This document shows, piece by piece, positions 35,913 to 45,027 of a stretch of 64,000 nucleotides of DNA. Source of the DNA: Roseovarius mucosus (GTDB taxonomy: Bacteria > Pseudomonadota > Alphaproteobacteria > Rhodobacterales > Rhodobacteraceae); contig NZ_CP020474.1 in NCBI RefSeq assembly GCF_002080415.1, forward strand, positions 62,001 to 126,000. Reading direction: 5' to 3'. The notes under the pieces are model-generated. The model ran no database searches. It was not told where the DNA came from and worked only from the letters and a program-made list of their open reading frames with translations. The translations under genes were made by a program, and so were the position numbers. The number at the start of each line of letters is the position of its first letter. The stretch's first letter is position 1.

Positions 35913-36071
35913 ATGACATTCGACCGGATAGGCCTGAAAATCCTCGACATTTTGCAGCGGGATGCGACCGTGCCAGTCGCCCGTATCGCCGAGCAGATCG
36001 GGCTGTCACAATCGCATTGTTGGAAACGCATTGAGAAGCATGAGGGGGCTGGCGTGATCCGCGACGCAGGT
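35913..36071 (+). pseudogene. 3'-truncated Lrp/AsnC family regulator
   Basis: From ATG 35913 the frame encodes an intact Lrp-type helix-turn-helix (DRIGLKILDILQRD; ARIAEQIGLSQSHCWKRI; EGAGVIR). It then loses similarity exactly where the opposing benE gene ends. The C-terminal ligand-binding RAM domain is absent. The open frame continues to 36242 only as the antisense of benE. A strong AGGAGG at 35831-35836 precedes an in-frame TTG (35844), which may be the original or a fortuitous start. Confidence 0.75.
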
Positions 36072-36074
36072 GGG

Positions 36075-37259
36075 TTACGGGTCGATGGATCGATGCGCGA
36101 ACGCCTTTGCCAACCAGATAAGCGCCCCAACGACAACGCCCCAGAACGCCCCGCTGATGCCAAAAAGCGTCATGCCGCTCGCTGCTATCAAAAACGTCAG
36201 CGCGGGGGCTTCCAATTGGGTGCGGTCACTGAATGCCGCTGACATCGACCCAACCAAAGCGGGAACAAGCGCAAGCCCAGCCACCGCCGTGATAAGGGCG
36301 AGCGGCGCAAGGCTGGCCAATGACGTTACAAGCGCTGCCGCAAATGCCAGCACGACATAGACGACGCCCGATGTGATCGCGGCCCAATAGCGCTTTGCCG
36401 GATCTCGGCCAGCATCCTCACCAGCCATCATCGCAGCGGTGATCGCCGACATATTGACGGGAATTGACCCGAACGGGGCAAACGCGAGGCTGACGATGCC
36501 GGTTCTCCGGATCAGGGGTTGGCGTTCCACCCGATAGCCGTTCAGTTCCAAGACCGCAAAGCCGGGGATGTTTTGCCCTGCCATCGTTACCAGATAAAGG
36601 GGCAGAGCGATGGAAAAGAACGATTGCACCGTGAAAATAGGGATGGTCGGTGTAAAGGCAGGAAGCCATGTTGTGTCGGCCTGCAGAGCGTCTGTTGAAC
36701 TCTCGACGCTGAAGTAAAGAACGGCAAGAAACGCAAGCACAGCAAACGGCATTGCGGCCAGCCTGTTCCATGTCAAACCCACCAGCCACGCCACGAGAAC
36801 AGGCAGAACCAAAAGAGGAATGCTCCCAAGTGCAATCGCGGGGGCAAAACACAGTTTGAGCAGGACGCCCGCCAGCAATCCGTTGGCAATGGGTTTCGGG
36901 ATGGCGGCGACGACCCGGCCAAGGGTTGGAATGAACCCGGTCAACAGAATCAACCCGGCTGCAAAAATCATCGCGCCGACAGCCTCACCAAAACCGCCGG
37001 GCAAGGCGACCGTTGCGGCAAGAAACGCAGCTCCGGGCGTGGACCAGGCCACCGCAGCGGGAATTCGCGTCACGACAGGCAGCCAGATGCTGCAAATACC
37101 CATCCCAACGGTCGCAAAAAATAGCCCTGTGGTCGCCTGCGCCGCCGTGGCCCCCATCGCCGTCAATCCGGCCAACACGATGGCGAATGAGGCCGAGTAT
37201 CCAACGAAAGCTGCAAGGACCCCCATTGAAAAGGCTGATACTGAAAGATCGCGAAACAT
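36075..37259 (-). CDS. benE: BenE family benzoate/H+ symporter-like transporter
   Basis: 394 residues with about twelve hydrophobic segments. The N-terminus begins SVSAFSMGVLAAFVGYSASFAIVL, and the central NIPGFAVLELNGYRV and GSIPVNMSAITAAMMAGEDAGRDPAKRYWAA are BenE family hallmarks. The family imports benzoate in exchange for protons in Acinetobacter. No benzoate catabolic genes are in the window, so the real substrate is uncertain. Its end abuts the truncated Lrp gene, and its start overlaps a probable divergent LysR remnant. Confidence 0.9.
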   Translation of the reverse strand: MFRDLSVSAFSMGVLAAFVGYSASFAIVLAGLTAMGATAAQATTGLFFATVGMGICSIWLPVVTRIPAAVAWSTPGAAFLAATVALPGGFGEAVGAMIFAAGLILLTGFIPTLGRVVAAIPKPIANGLLAGVLLKLCFAPAIALGSIPLLVLPVLVAWLVGLTWNRLAAMPFAVLAFLAVLYFSVESSTDALQADTTWLPAFTPTIPIFTVQSFFSIALPLYLVTMAGQNIPGFAVLELNGYRVERQPLIRRTGIVSLAFAPFGSIPVNMSAITAAMMAGEDAGRDPAKRYWAAITSGVVYVVLAFAAALVTSLASLAPLALITAVAGLALVPALVGSMSAAFSDRTQLEAPALTFLIAASGMTLFGISGAFWGVVVGALIWLAKAFAHRSIDP

Positions 37260-37320
37260 GGACTGGAACCACCTTAGTTCGGGTTTTCAACACCATTATC
37301 GAACGCGGCAGTTTCTACCA
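37258..37320 (+). pseudogene. possible LysR-type regulator N-terminal remnant
   Basis: ATG 37258 reads MDWNHL. After a one-base shift the sequence continues VRVFNTIIERGSF, which together resemble the first helix-turn-helix of LysR regulators (MDWxxLRVFxxIxExGSF). No further similarity is visible. The position, divergent from benE with overlapping start codons, is typical of a LysR regulator and its target. Only about 20 residues support this, so confidence is limited. Confidence 0.4.
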
Positions 37321-37416
37321 GTGCGGTCATGCAAAAACGCAGGCGCGTCGGCAGCTTTGTTTGCAGGGCGTTCTATCCTTCGGGCATGCTGCACCCGACT
37401 TTTAGGGCTGGTCGCG

Positions 37417-38451
37417 TCAGCGTCGTTTGCCTTGGGGTTTCGTGATCTTGTTGCCACGGGGGCCGGACTGGACGGGGGTATTGGTTAGGTTTTCCTGCGT
37501 CAGCTTGCGCCATCGGGCAAGGCGTGCCGGATCGAGTGTACCGTCGGCCGCCGCGCTTTGAACGGCGCAACCGGGTTCGTGATCATGGGTGCAATCCCGA
37601 AAACGACACCGAGCGGCAAGCTCGACAATTTCCGCGAACAGCGTGTTGAGCCCGGCCGCAGCATCGCGAACATGCAGCGTTCGCATTCCGGGCGTATCAA
37701 TCACCCAGCCGCCACCGGCAATTGCATGAAGTGACCGCGACGTGGTTGTGTGACGCCCTTTGGCGTCGGCCTCGCGAATGGGGCCTGTCGGCTGTGCGTC
37801 CTCGGATGATTTGTTTGACAATGTATTGAGCAAGGTCGATTTGCCCACCCCAGAAGATCCGACAAGCGCAACGGTCTGTCCGGGGCCGCACCAAGGTGCC
37901 AAGGTCAGGGCGGCCTCTGGCCCGGTCGCGTTCAACAGGACCACCTCCAACCCTTGTTGAAGGGTTTTGGCTTGCTGCAGGTAAGGGGCGGCATCTGCCG
38001 TCTGATCGATCTTCGTCAAGACAATCACCGGGGTCGCCCCAGCCTCATTCGCAAGCGCGAGATAGCGCTCCAGGCGCGCCAGATTGAAATCATCGTTGCA
38101 GGAGGTGACGATCAGCAACGTGTCGACATTCGCAGCAATCAGTTGTGTGGGCCGGCCGCCTTCGGTTTTCCGCTGTAACAGCATCCGCCTATCCAGCCGC
38201 CGCATCAGCAAGCGGGTCTCGGGGCTCACCAAAACCCAGTCGCCGACGGCAAAATCCGTCGTAAGCGACTGCGCGGAAAGCTCCAGCCGCACCGGGCCGC
38301 GTTCGGAGATTGCTGTGACCCGATCCCGGTGAACAGTCGCAATACGCATGGGGGCAAGCTCTGCCTCGCCATCCTCTACCTGCTCGGAAAAGAACGTAAA
38401 CCAGCCGAGCGCGGCCAATGAAATTGAGGGCTGATCTGATGAAATGCTCAC
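37417..38451 (-). CDS. rsgA: ribosome small-subunit-dependent GTPase RsgA
   Basis: 344 residues from GTG 38451; a much longer frame runs upstream without similarity. It is a circularly permuted GTPase that assists 30S maturation. An OB-fold comes first, then the motifs in permuted order: LTKID (G4), GSSGVGKST (G1), and DTPGMR (G3). The C-terminal zinc knuckle CRFRDCTHDHEPGC follows. All catalytic motifs are intact. The basic tail QGKRR is typical. It is divergent from the ArsC-family gene. Confidence 0.92.
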   Translation of the reverse strand: MSISSDQPSISLAALGWFTFFSEQVEDGEAELAPMRIATVHRDRVTAISERGPVRLELSAQSLTTDFAVGDWVLVSPETRLLMRRLDRRMLLQRKTEGGRPTQLIAANVDTLLIVTSCNDDFNLARLERYLALANEAGATPVIVLTKIDQTADAAPYLQQAKTLQQGLEVVLLNATGPEAALTLAPWCGPGQTVALVGSSGVGKSTLLNTLSNKSSEDAQPTGPIREADAKGRHTTTSRSLHAIAGGGWVIDTPGMRTLHVRDAAAGLNTLFAEIVELAARCRFRDCTHDHEPGCAVQSAAADGTLDPARLARWRKLTQENLTNTPVQSGPRGNKITKPQGKRR

Positions 38452-38633
38452 ATCCGCATGAATGGCGGCGGAATGGCGTTGTTGCAAGCATATCCTTCGG
38501 TTAAGCGCAGATATGACACTGCGAAACATCCGGTCGAACGCAGCTGTCGGCCAGCACAGGCAACCGTTCAGATGGTTGCCTTTGGCGCGGCGTTGGACAA
38601 GGGTGCACGATCGACGCAAAGGGAGTTTGCGAC

Positions 38634-38966
38634 ATGATGATCTACGGCTTGCAGACTTGCGCACTCTGTCAGAAGGCCCGCAAAGCATTGGAGGCGGAAG
38701 GGCTGGATGTTTCTTTTCGTGATATCCGAGCCGAACCATTGAGCGAGGCGGAATTAGCGGCGCTGATCGTAGAGTTCGGGGATCGGCTCGTGGATCGCAA
38801 ATCGAATGATTACCGCGCGCTTAGTGATTGGTTGAAGAATTCAGAGGCCGAGGCGCAGATCGCAGCGCAGCCCAAGGTCATGGCGCGCCCGGTAATTCAG
38901 GACGGGGACACGTTTTACTTGGGTTGGGACGAGACCGTTCAGAACGCGGTGCTTGAAGGCCGCTGA
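38634..38966 (+). CDS. ArsC/Spx/YffB-family thioredoxin-fold protein
   Basis: 110 residues with a thioredoxin-like start and a CALC motif at residues 9-12 (MMIYGLQTCALCQKARKALE). The family pattern MARPVIQDGDTFYLGWDE lies at the C-terminus. Members include arsenate reductase-like YffB and Spx; the arsenate-binding Arg pattern is not clear, so arsenate as substrate is not claimed. ATG 38634 follows GGGAG at a usable distance. It is divergent from rsgA. Confidence 0.85.
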   Translation: MMIYGLQTCALCQKARKALEAEGLDVSFRDIRAEPLSEAELAALIVEFGDRLVDRKSNDYRALSDWLKNSEAEAQIAAQPKVMARPVIQDGDTFYLGWDETVQNAVLEGR

Positions 38967-39195
38967 TTTCTCAACCTGAGCTACGAAAGCGACTGACCAG
39001 ACCGAAGCGCCACGCTGAACTGAAGCCCGTTCGTGCCTAGCATCGGGTCAAGACCGATTGACTGGCACCCAGGCCAAGAGGGGTCAGCGGAACGCTCTGA
39101 CTATCAAATGTCGCCGACCACCGCGCAGAGATGATAGCCGCTCGCGCATGTCACCTTGGCAAATGAAATCCAACACCTTTTGCCCTGCGCAACGC

Positions 39196-39840
39196 TTACC
39201 TCGCCAATAGCGGAGCGATTTGCCCTGCAATACGCGCCGATCCTTTCTGTGACGGATGAAGGCGATCCGCGGCAAAAAGTGAAAGGTCATCAGGAAGAAA
39301 CACGTCATCCAAGTTTACCAGCGTCACGCCCGCGTCAGCATGCGCCATTCGGCCCAGTCTTTCCTCTAGAACCTGATAGGGCGCTTCACATGCGGTGCCT
39401 GCATAGCGTGGCGCAGTATAGTAATCTGCCCAGATCACCTGTGATCCCCGCGCCCGCAAGTTGGCCACGAGGTCTGGGATGGCACCCCGTTCGCCATCGT
39501 CGGAGATCAGCCGATCCAGCACAGCCCCGCAGCTTGAGCAGGTGCAGCCCGTGCTCAGATCGTTGGCACCGCCGTTCAGCACCACCCATTCGGCCCTCAA
39601 TCCTTCAAGCTGGGTTGGAATATTCCAGGCACTCCACCCACCCGCGACCTGTGCCAGTGAAAGTGACACATCGCCGACCGGCTCTCCGAGACGTGCTTGC
39701 AGACCATCTGCAACCGAGGCCCCGGCGGATCGATTCCACGCCATAACAGAATCCCCCGCCACAACGATGCGCGCGGTCTCTGGAATGCCGCGTCCACAGG
39801 CGGCAAGAAGGCTTAAGGCCACAACGATCACGTATTTCAT
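39196..39840 (-). CDS. SGNH/GDSL hydrolase, predicted lipoprotein
   Basis: 214 residues from ATG 39840 (MKYVIVVALSLLAAC). The signal peptide ends in a lipobox, LLAAC, giving a lipid anchor at Cys16. SGNH blocks are present: AGDSVMAW (catalytic Ser), GGAND, and DRLHPS (Asp and His). The central CTCSSCGAV cysteine pair may form a disulfide. It is likely a periplasmic esterase or lipase acting on an envelope component. The frame upstream of the signal peptide is not part of the protein. Confidence 0.85.
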   Translation of the reverse strand: MKYVIVVALSLLAACGRGIPETARIVVAGDSVMAWNRSAGASVADGLQARLGEPVGDVSLSLAQVAGGWSAWNIPTQLEGLRAEWVVLNGGANDLSTGCTCSSCGAVLDRLISDDGERGAIPDLVANLRARGSQVIWADYYTAPRYAGTACEAPYQVLEERLGRMAHADAGVTLVNLDDVFLPDDLSLFAADRLHPSQKGSARIAGQIAPLLAR

Positions 39841-40744
39841 GACAGGTGAAGTAAGCCACGCAGGACCATGCTCAAGGCAGGTCGACCGCATCGGGTGAAT
39901 TCTAGGGTGATCAGCACGGCTTGTCCCGCCGCTTTAGGGTCACAGCCCGCCTCAATTCCCATCGCGCAACATTGCGGTCTGGGGCCTGAGGTGCCGGATG
40001 CGCCCCTTGGTGGCAAGGGCGACAAAGGCGCGTTTGGGGCTGCCTTTTCCTGCATCTTGTGAAGATGTTACGACTTGGAAACCAAATGTGACAATCGGGG
40101 CAACATGTTGCCGATTGTCTCTGTCGGCATTTTTGGCCGGGTTCTTGGCTCAGCCGTCCTCATGTAGCGCATAGGATTTCCATAACGCAACCCGCGAAGT
40201 CACTGAGGGGCGATGCGCGGCACCTGATTGGTCAAGTCGCCCCAGGTTGGCGATCCAAATCTAACGGGCCGCTGCGGATTGACCGGACTATTCTGGCGCA
40301 TCTTCGTGTGGCGCGCTGCTGAATTCCCCGAGTTTAAGAAAGAATTCTATATATAAGTATTTAAACGATAAAATATGAATGTCATTCAAGGTTGCCTGCC
40401 CAAAATTCATCAAGCGCTCACGCGCGCGAGGTTAGAGGGCGACCTATCAAAAGCTGATGATCTGCATCGGCTTGCCGGGTGGAGACGTAACAATAGGGGC
40501 TCTGTTCTAACGCCGCTCTGCACCATGCCGCAACCCGGGCGTTTGATTTGGGTAAAGGGGGCGGGAACGGGCTACGCTCTGGCATTGCAGACTGTGCCAA
40601 GTGGTGTCTCGGGGGGTGCCTTGGCCGCGGGCCAAGTCCTTGACCTGAAACGCCAGCTTGTGCCATCAGACCCTCAAATGCCATATACTTGGTATGACAG
40701 AGGGCAAACCGACCAGAGTCGGAAGCGAAACAAGGAAAATTGGG
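39841..40744. other. 900-base intergenic region before the sphingolipid operon
   Basis: No reading frame here has recognisable similarity. A markedly A+T-rich segment at 40335-40380, with TATATA at about 40349, is unlike the surrounding DNA and may be a promoter region. A minus-strand frame (40418-40590) ending RPLTSRA is open but unassigned. Regulatory input for the long downstream operon probably lies here. No RNA gene was recognised. Confidence 0.45.
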
Positions 40745-42550
40745 ATGCAGGCGACAGGCAGTTCGCACAGTCTCGCGTTGCGGCGCGGCGACTTCACGAC
40801 GTTGATCGAGGCGCTCGACTATGCCGCCAAGGGCGACACGGGTGTCAATTTCTACAACGCGCGCGGCGAGCTTTATGCAACCTCCACCTATGCCGATTTG
40901 CAGGTCGAGGTTGTCGCTCTCGCGCGGCGTCTTTTGGGTCTGGGCCTTGAGCCGGGCGCGCGGGTGGGCCTTGTGGCCGAAACCTCGCCGCATTTCGTGC
41001 GCTTCTTCTGGGCCTGTCAATATGCCGGGCTGGTGCCCGTGCCACTGCCGGCCACGATGCATATCGGGGGCCATGCAGGCTATGTCGCGCAACTGCGCGG
41101 CTTGATCGAGAATTGCGGCGCAGCGGTGGCCATGGCCCCTGTTGAATGGATGAGCTTTCTGGAAGAGGCGACAACGGGCCTGACACTGAGCTTTGTCGGC
41201 ACGCCCGAGGATTTTGATCGTCTGACGCCCTCGACCGCGACATTGCCAACAGTGGCCCCGGACAGCATCGCCTATCTCCAGTATACCTCTGGAAGCACGC
41301 GGTTTCCGCGCGGCGTGGTCATCGACCACACCACGGTGCTGGCCAATATCAACGATATGGCGAGCCATGGCCTCAAGATGACCGAGCAGGACCGCTTTGG
41401 ATCTTGGTTGCCGTTCTATCATGATATGGGCCTAGTTGCCTTTATCATGATGCCGATGGCGACCCAACGCTCGGTCGATTTCCTTGGCACGCAGGATTTT
41501 GCGATGCGGCCGCGCAAATGGCTGGAAATGATGTCCGGCAACCGCACCACGATCACTTCTGGCCCGCCCTTTGGCTATGACCTTGCCGCGATGCGGGTGC
41601 GCCCAAGCGATGCCGAGCAATGGGATCTGAGCGCGCTGCGCGTCGCTTGCGTGGGTGCAGAGATGATCAATCCCGAACCGCTGAAGCGCTTTGCCGAGGC
41701 GCTGGCCCCCTCGGGGTTCAAATCCACCGCATTCTTGCCCTGCTATGGCATGGCCGAATGTTCGCTGGGCATCAGCTTTGCCGGGCTCGATGAAGAGTTG
41801 CAGATTGACTATGTCGATGCCGAACAGATGCAAGAAGACAGCATCGCCACGCCGCTCGACCCGGAAGAGGCGCAGAAATCCAAACGCCGCGTCGCGCGCT
41901 ATGTGGATTGTGGCGCGTTGCTGCCCACGTTCGAGATTGCGATCCGCGATGAGCATGGCAACGATCTGCCCGAGCGTCAGGCTGGTGTGATCCACCTGCG
42001 TGGCCCCAGCGTGATGAGCCACTATTTTCAGGAAGAGGCGATCACCCGCGAATGCCTGAGCGAAGATGGCTGGCTTGATACCGGCGACATCGGCTACTTG
42101 GCCAATGGGCGGCTCTTTGTCACCGGACGGCGCAAGGATATGATCATCATCCACGGGCGCAACATCTGGCCCGAGGATCTGGAATATCTGGCCAAGACGC
42201 AACCGGGCGTCAACTATACCGATGCTGCCGCTTTCTCGGTGCCTTCGGATGTGGATCAACAGGAAACCGCCGTTCTGGTGGTGCAATGCCGCGAGCGCGA
42301 CGAGATCAAGCGTGCGCGTCTGGTCAAGACCATCGCGTCGCTGGTGCGCTCGGAATTCGGGATTGATGTTGTGGTCGAACTGGTGCCGACCCGCACCTTG
42401 CCCCGCACGTCCTCGGGCAAGCTGGCGCGGGCGCGGGCGCGGCTTGATTATCTCGGGCGGCGTCAGGCGGCCAAGATGCAGCATCAGCCGGAACCGGCCA
42501 ATAGCCTGCCCATGGACGAGGCGATGCCGCAGGTCCGTTACATCGCATGA
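40745..42550 (+). CDS. fatty acyl-AMP ligase / acyl-ACP synthetase of the ceramide locus
   Basis: 601 residues from ATG 40745, with AAGGA eight bases upstream. It is an ANL-superfamily adenylating enzyme. YTSGSTRFPRG is the P-loop, and FLPCYGMAECSLG and DGWLDTGDIGYL bind ATP and acyl-AMP. The C-terminal hinge GRRKDMIIIHGRNIWPEDLE and the catalytic lysine segment RTSSGKLARARAR are also present. The architecture fits FAAL enzymes that load a fatty acid onto an acyl carrier protein. In Caulobacter the equivalent gene (acps) charges AcpR for ceramide synthesis. Here it leads a tightly packed operon with cerR-, acp- and spt-like genes. Confidence 0.9.
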   Translation: MQATGSSHSLALRRGDFTTLIEALDYAAKGDTGVNFYNARGELYATSTYADLQVEVVALARRLLGLGLEPGARVGLVAETSPHFVRFFWACQYAGLVPVPLPATMHIGGHAGYVAQLRGLIENCGAAVAMAPVEWMSFLEEATTGLTLSFVGTPEDFDRLTPSTATLPTVAPDSIAYLQYTSGSTRFPRGVVIDHTTVLANINDMASHGLKMTEQDRFGSWLPFYHDMGLVAFIMMPMATQRSVDFLGTQDFAMRPRKWLEMMSGNRTTITSGPPFGYDLAAMRVRPSDAEQWDLSALRVACVGAEMINPEPLKRFAEALAPSGFKSTAFLPCYGMAECSLGISFAGLDEELQIDYVDAEQMQEDSIATPLDPEEAQKSKRRVARYVDCGALLPTFEIAIRDEHGNDLPERQAGVIHLRGPSVMSHYFQEEAITRECLSEDGWLDTGDIGYLANGRLFVTGRRKDMIIIHGRNIWPEDLEYLAKTQPGVNYTDAAAFSVPSDVDQQETAVLVVQCRERDEIKRARLVKTIASLVRSEFGIDVVVELVPTRTLPRTSSGKLARARARLDYLGRRQAAKMQHQPEPANSLPMDEAMPQVRYIA

Positions 42551-43506
42551 CCGGCCCGGTGGCCGTCACGGGTGCCTCCGGCTTTGTCGGGCGCGCCCTG
42601 ATCGGACAATTGCTGGACGCCGAACGCCCTGTCCGGGTGCTTGTGCACCGTCAGGGGCTTGGGATCACGCATCCTTTGCTGGAAACCGTGACGGGCGGCC
42701 TGTCGGACAAGGCCGCACTTGCCAAGCTGATGGCGGGCGCACAGGCCGTCGTTCATGTGGCGGGGCAGGTGCGCGGACGCGATCTGGCGGATTTTCTGGG
42801 GGTCAACGCCGATGGTGTGACCCATGTTGCAGAGGCCGCGCAGGCATCTGGCGTACGCCGCGTGATCCTGATTTCCTCGCTCGCGGCACGTGCGCCGCAT
42901 CTCTCGCCCTATGCCGCAAGCAAGCGCGCGGGCGAAGAGCGGCTGGCCAAGGTGGCCATTGGTGCGGGGTTCACATCGGCCATATTGCGCCCGCCTGCAA
43001 TCTACGGCCCCGAGGACCGCGAACTTGTGCCGCTCTTTCAGACGATGGCGCGGGGCATTGTGCCGCTGCCGGGTGTGGCCGGTGCGCGGGCCTCGCTCTT
43101 GCATGTCGATGACCTTGCGCGCGCAATTGTCAAACTTCTGGACAGCGCGGCAGAGGCTACCTATGAACTCGACGACGGGCACGGGGCGGGCTACAGCTGG
43201 GACGAGATAGCGACCATTGTCGAAGAGGTTGCGGGGCGCGGGCGCGGCTGGCGCGTGAAACTTCCGGGCGGCCTGTTGCGAGCGGTGGCCACGGGCAATC
43301 TGTTGGCCTCGCGGCTTTTGGGGTACAGTCCGATGCTGACACCCGGCAAGGTCAACGAACTGCGCCACCCTGACTGGGTGTGCGACAACACCGAAATCAG
43401 CCGCGACACCGGATGGCTGCCGCTGATTTCTCTGGAGAACGGGCTATCCTCGATCTTGCGCGGGACGCCGTTGAAATCTGATAGGGGCATCACCAATGTC
43501 ACATGA
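42547..43506 (+). CDS. cerR: NAD-dependent epimerase/reductase, CerR-like
   Basis: 319 residues. The short-chain dehydrogenase fold of the extended type starts VAVTGASGFVGRALIGQL (NAD(P) site) and has the catalytic YAASK (Tyr-x-x-x-Lys) near residue 120. In Caulobacter, CerR reduces the 3-keto group during ceramide synthesis. It overlaps the ligase stop by four bases and the acp start by eleven, so it is translationally coupled. A sugar epimerase is the alternative, but the operon context favours the lipid role. Confidence 0.85.
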   Translation: MTGPVAVTGASGFVGRALIGQLLDAERPVRVLVHRQGLGITHPLLETVTGGLSDKAALAKLMAGAQAVVHVAGQVRGRDLADFLGVNADGVTHVAEAAQASGVRRVILISSLAARAPHLSPYAASKRAGEERLAKVAIGAGFTSAILRPPAIYGPEDRELVPLFQTMARGIVPLPGVAGARASLLHVDDLARAIVKLLDSAAEATYELDDGHGAGYSWDEIATIVEEVAGRGRGWRVKLPGGLLRAVATGNLLASRLLGYSPMLTPGKVNELRHPDWVCDNTEISRDTGWLPLISLENGLSSILRGTPLKSDRGITNVT

Positions 43507-43762
43507 CACCCAAGACCTTGAACAGGAAATCCTCGACGTGCTGTTCGAGCGCCTGTCGAAATTCCCGGTGAAATCCGGCGCATTGTCTGCGGACACCAGC
43601 CTTGTCGCCGATATGAACCTTGATTCCGTCAATATGATGGAATTGCTGATGGAGGTTGAGGACACCTTTGACGTCAGCTTTCCGCTCAACATGATGGCCA
43701 ATGTCGATACGGTGCAGAACCTTGCCGATCAGATCAAACTGCTTGTGGAGAAAAAATCATGA
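43496..43762 (+). CDS. acpR: acyl carrier protein, AcpR-like
   Basis: 88 residues, acidic and helical. The phosphopantetheine serine lies in MNLDSVNMMELLMEVED, matching the ACP signature with DSV instead of DSL. This variant and the operon position distinguish it from housekeeping AcpP. In Caulobacter the dedicated AcpR carries the acyl chain for serine palmitoyltransferase. It overlaps both neighbouring genes (eleven and four bases). Confidence 0.9.
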   Translation: MSHDTQDLEQEILDVLFERLSKFPVKSGALSADTSLVADMNLDSVNMMELLMEVEDTFDVSFPLNMMANVDTVQNLADQIKLLVEKKS

Positions 43763-44973
43763 GCATTTCAGACCGTTTTGCCGAACTGGCGCATCTGCGT
43801 GACGCTTTGGGTGCCGAAGAGGCCGACCCGACACGCATTGTGATGGAGCGCATCCTGTCCTCTACCGAGGCGATGATTGGCAACCGTCCGACAATCCTTG
43901 TCGGAACGAATAACTATCTCGGGCTGACCTTTGATCCAGCAGTGCTAGAGGCCGCAAGCGCCGCGCTGCATGAGCAGGGCAGCGGCACCACCGGCTCGCG
44001 CATGGCCAATGGCAGCTTTGCCTGCCATGCGGCACTCGAGCGTGCCTTTGCAGATTTTTACGGCGTGCCCTCGGCTATGGTGTTCTCGACCGGCTATCAG
44101 ACCAATCTGGGCCTCTTGATGGGCATCCTGCGCCCCGGTGACAAGGTCGTGCTGGATAGCCATAGCCACGCCTGCATTTATGACGGGTGCCGCATCAGCG
44201 GGGCTGATTTCCTTGCCTTCCGCCACAATGATCCAGAGGATCTACGCAAGCGTTTGCGGCGTCTGGGGGACGAGGCCAAAGGCGCGCTGGTGATCGCCGA
44301 AGGGCTCTACAGCATGTTGGGCGATACGGCCCCGCTGGCGGAACTCTGCGCCATCGCCAAGGAATATGGCGCGTGGTTCATGGTCGATGAGGCGCATTCC
44401 TTTGGCGTCTACGGCGAACGCGGTTTGGGCCTCTGCGAAGAGGCGGGCATTCTCGATCAGGTGGATTTCATCACCGGCACCTTCTCCAAAAGCCTCGCCT
44501 CGCTGGGCGGCTTCTGCGTAAGCCGTCATCCCGAGTTGCAACTGCTGCGCTATGGCAGCCGGCCCTATATCTTTACCGCCTCGCCCAGCCCGGCCAGCAT
44601 CGGTGCCGCCGCCGCAGCCCTAGAAGCAGTGCGCACGCGGCCCGAACTCAAGGCCAATCTTTGGGCCAATGCCACCCGTCTGCACGACGGGCTGAGTGCG
44701 GCAGGCTATGAATTGGCCGCGCCCGTTTCCCCGGTCATCGCAGTGCGGGTACCCTCCCGTGAAGAGGGCGCGCGGATCTGGAATGCGCTGATGGAGCATG
44801 GTGTCTATGTCAACCTCGTGCTGCCGCCCGCCGCGCCCGAAGGGGCAGCGCTTTTGCGGTGCAGCCTAAGTGCGGCCCATAGCTTTGACCAGATTGACGC
44901 CATCATCGCCGCATTCAAGACCGTGGCACCCGAGGCGGCCACCCGCGCCGCCCAGAGCACGGCGGCGCAGTAA
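43759..44973 (+). CDS. spt: alpha-oxoamine synthase, serine palmitoyltransferase type
   Basis: 404 residues. A PLP-dependent enzyme that condenses an acyl thioester with an amino acid. The PLP lysine lies in GTFSKSLASLGGF; the FSKS form with following GG is characteristic of bacterial serine palmitoyltransferases, whereas 8-amino-7-oxononanoate synthases have a different pattern. LDSHSHACIYDG and FMVDEAHSFGVYGERG complete the cofactor site. It follows ligase, reductase and ACP in the same collinear set as Caulobacter ceramide genes. BioF or KBL are the alternatives; no bio genes are nearby. Confidence 0.88.
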   Translation: MSISDRFAELAHLRDALGAEEADPTRIVMERILSSTEAMIGNRPTILVGTNNYLGLTFDPAVLEAASAALHEQGSGTTGSRMANGSFACHAALERAFADFYGVPSAMVFSTGYQTNLGLLMGILRPGDKVVLDSHSHACIYDGCRISGADFLAFRHNDPEDLRKRLRRLGDEAKGALVIAEGLYSMLGDTAPLAELCAIAKEYGAWFMVDEAHSFGVYGERGLGLCEEAGILDQVDFITGTFSKSLASLGGFCVSRHPELQLLRYGSRPYIFTASPSPASIGAAAAALEAVRTRPELKANLWANATRLHDGLSAAGYELAAPVSPVIAVRVPSREEGARIWNALMEHGVYVNLVLPPAAPEGAALLRCSLSAAHSFDQIDAIIAAFKTVAPEAATRAAQSTAAQ

Positions 44974-45027
44974 ATCGGTGGGCCGGGTCATGCCCGGCAC
45001 GCCCAACCGTTGGCGGACATCTGAGAC

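Noticed and set aside
36072..36242. C-terminal continuation of the Lrp-like frame
   Set aside because: It runs antisense through the end of benE and shows no RAM domain.
40375..40950. 191-residue plus-strand open frame before and across the FAAL start
   Set aside because: It overlaps the FAAL gene in another frame, has no ribosome-binding site and no similarity.
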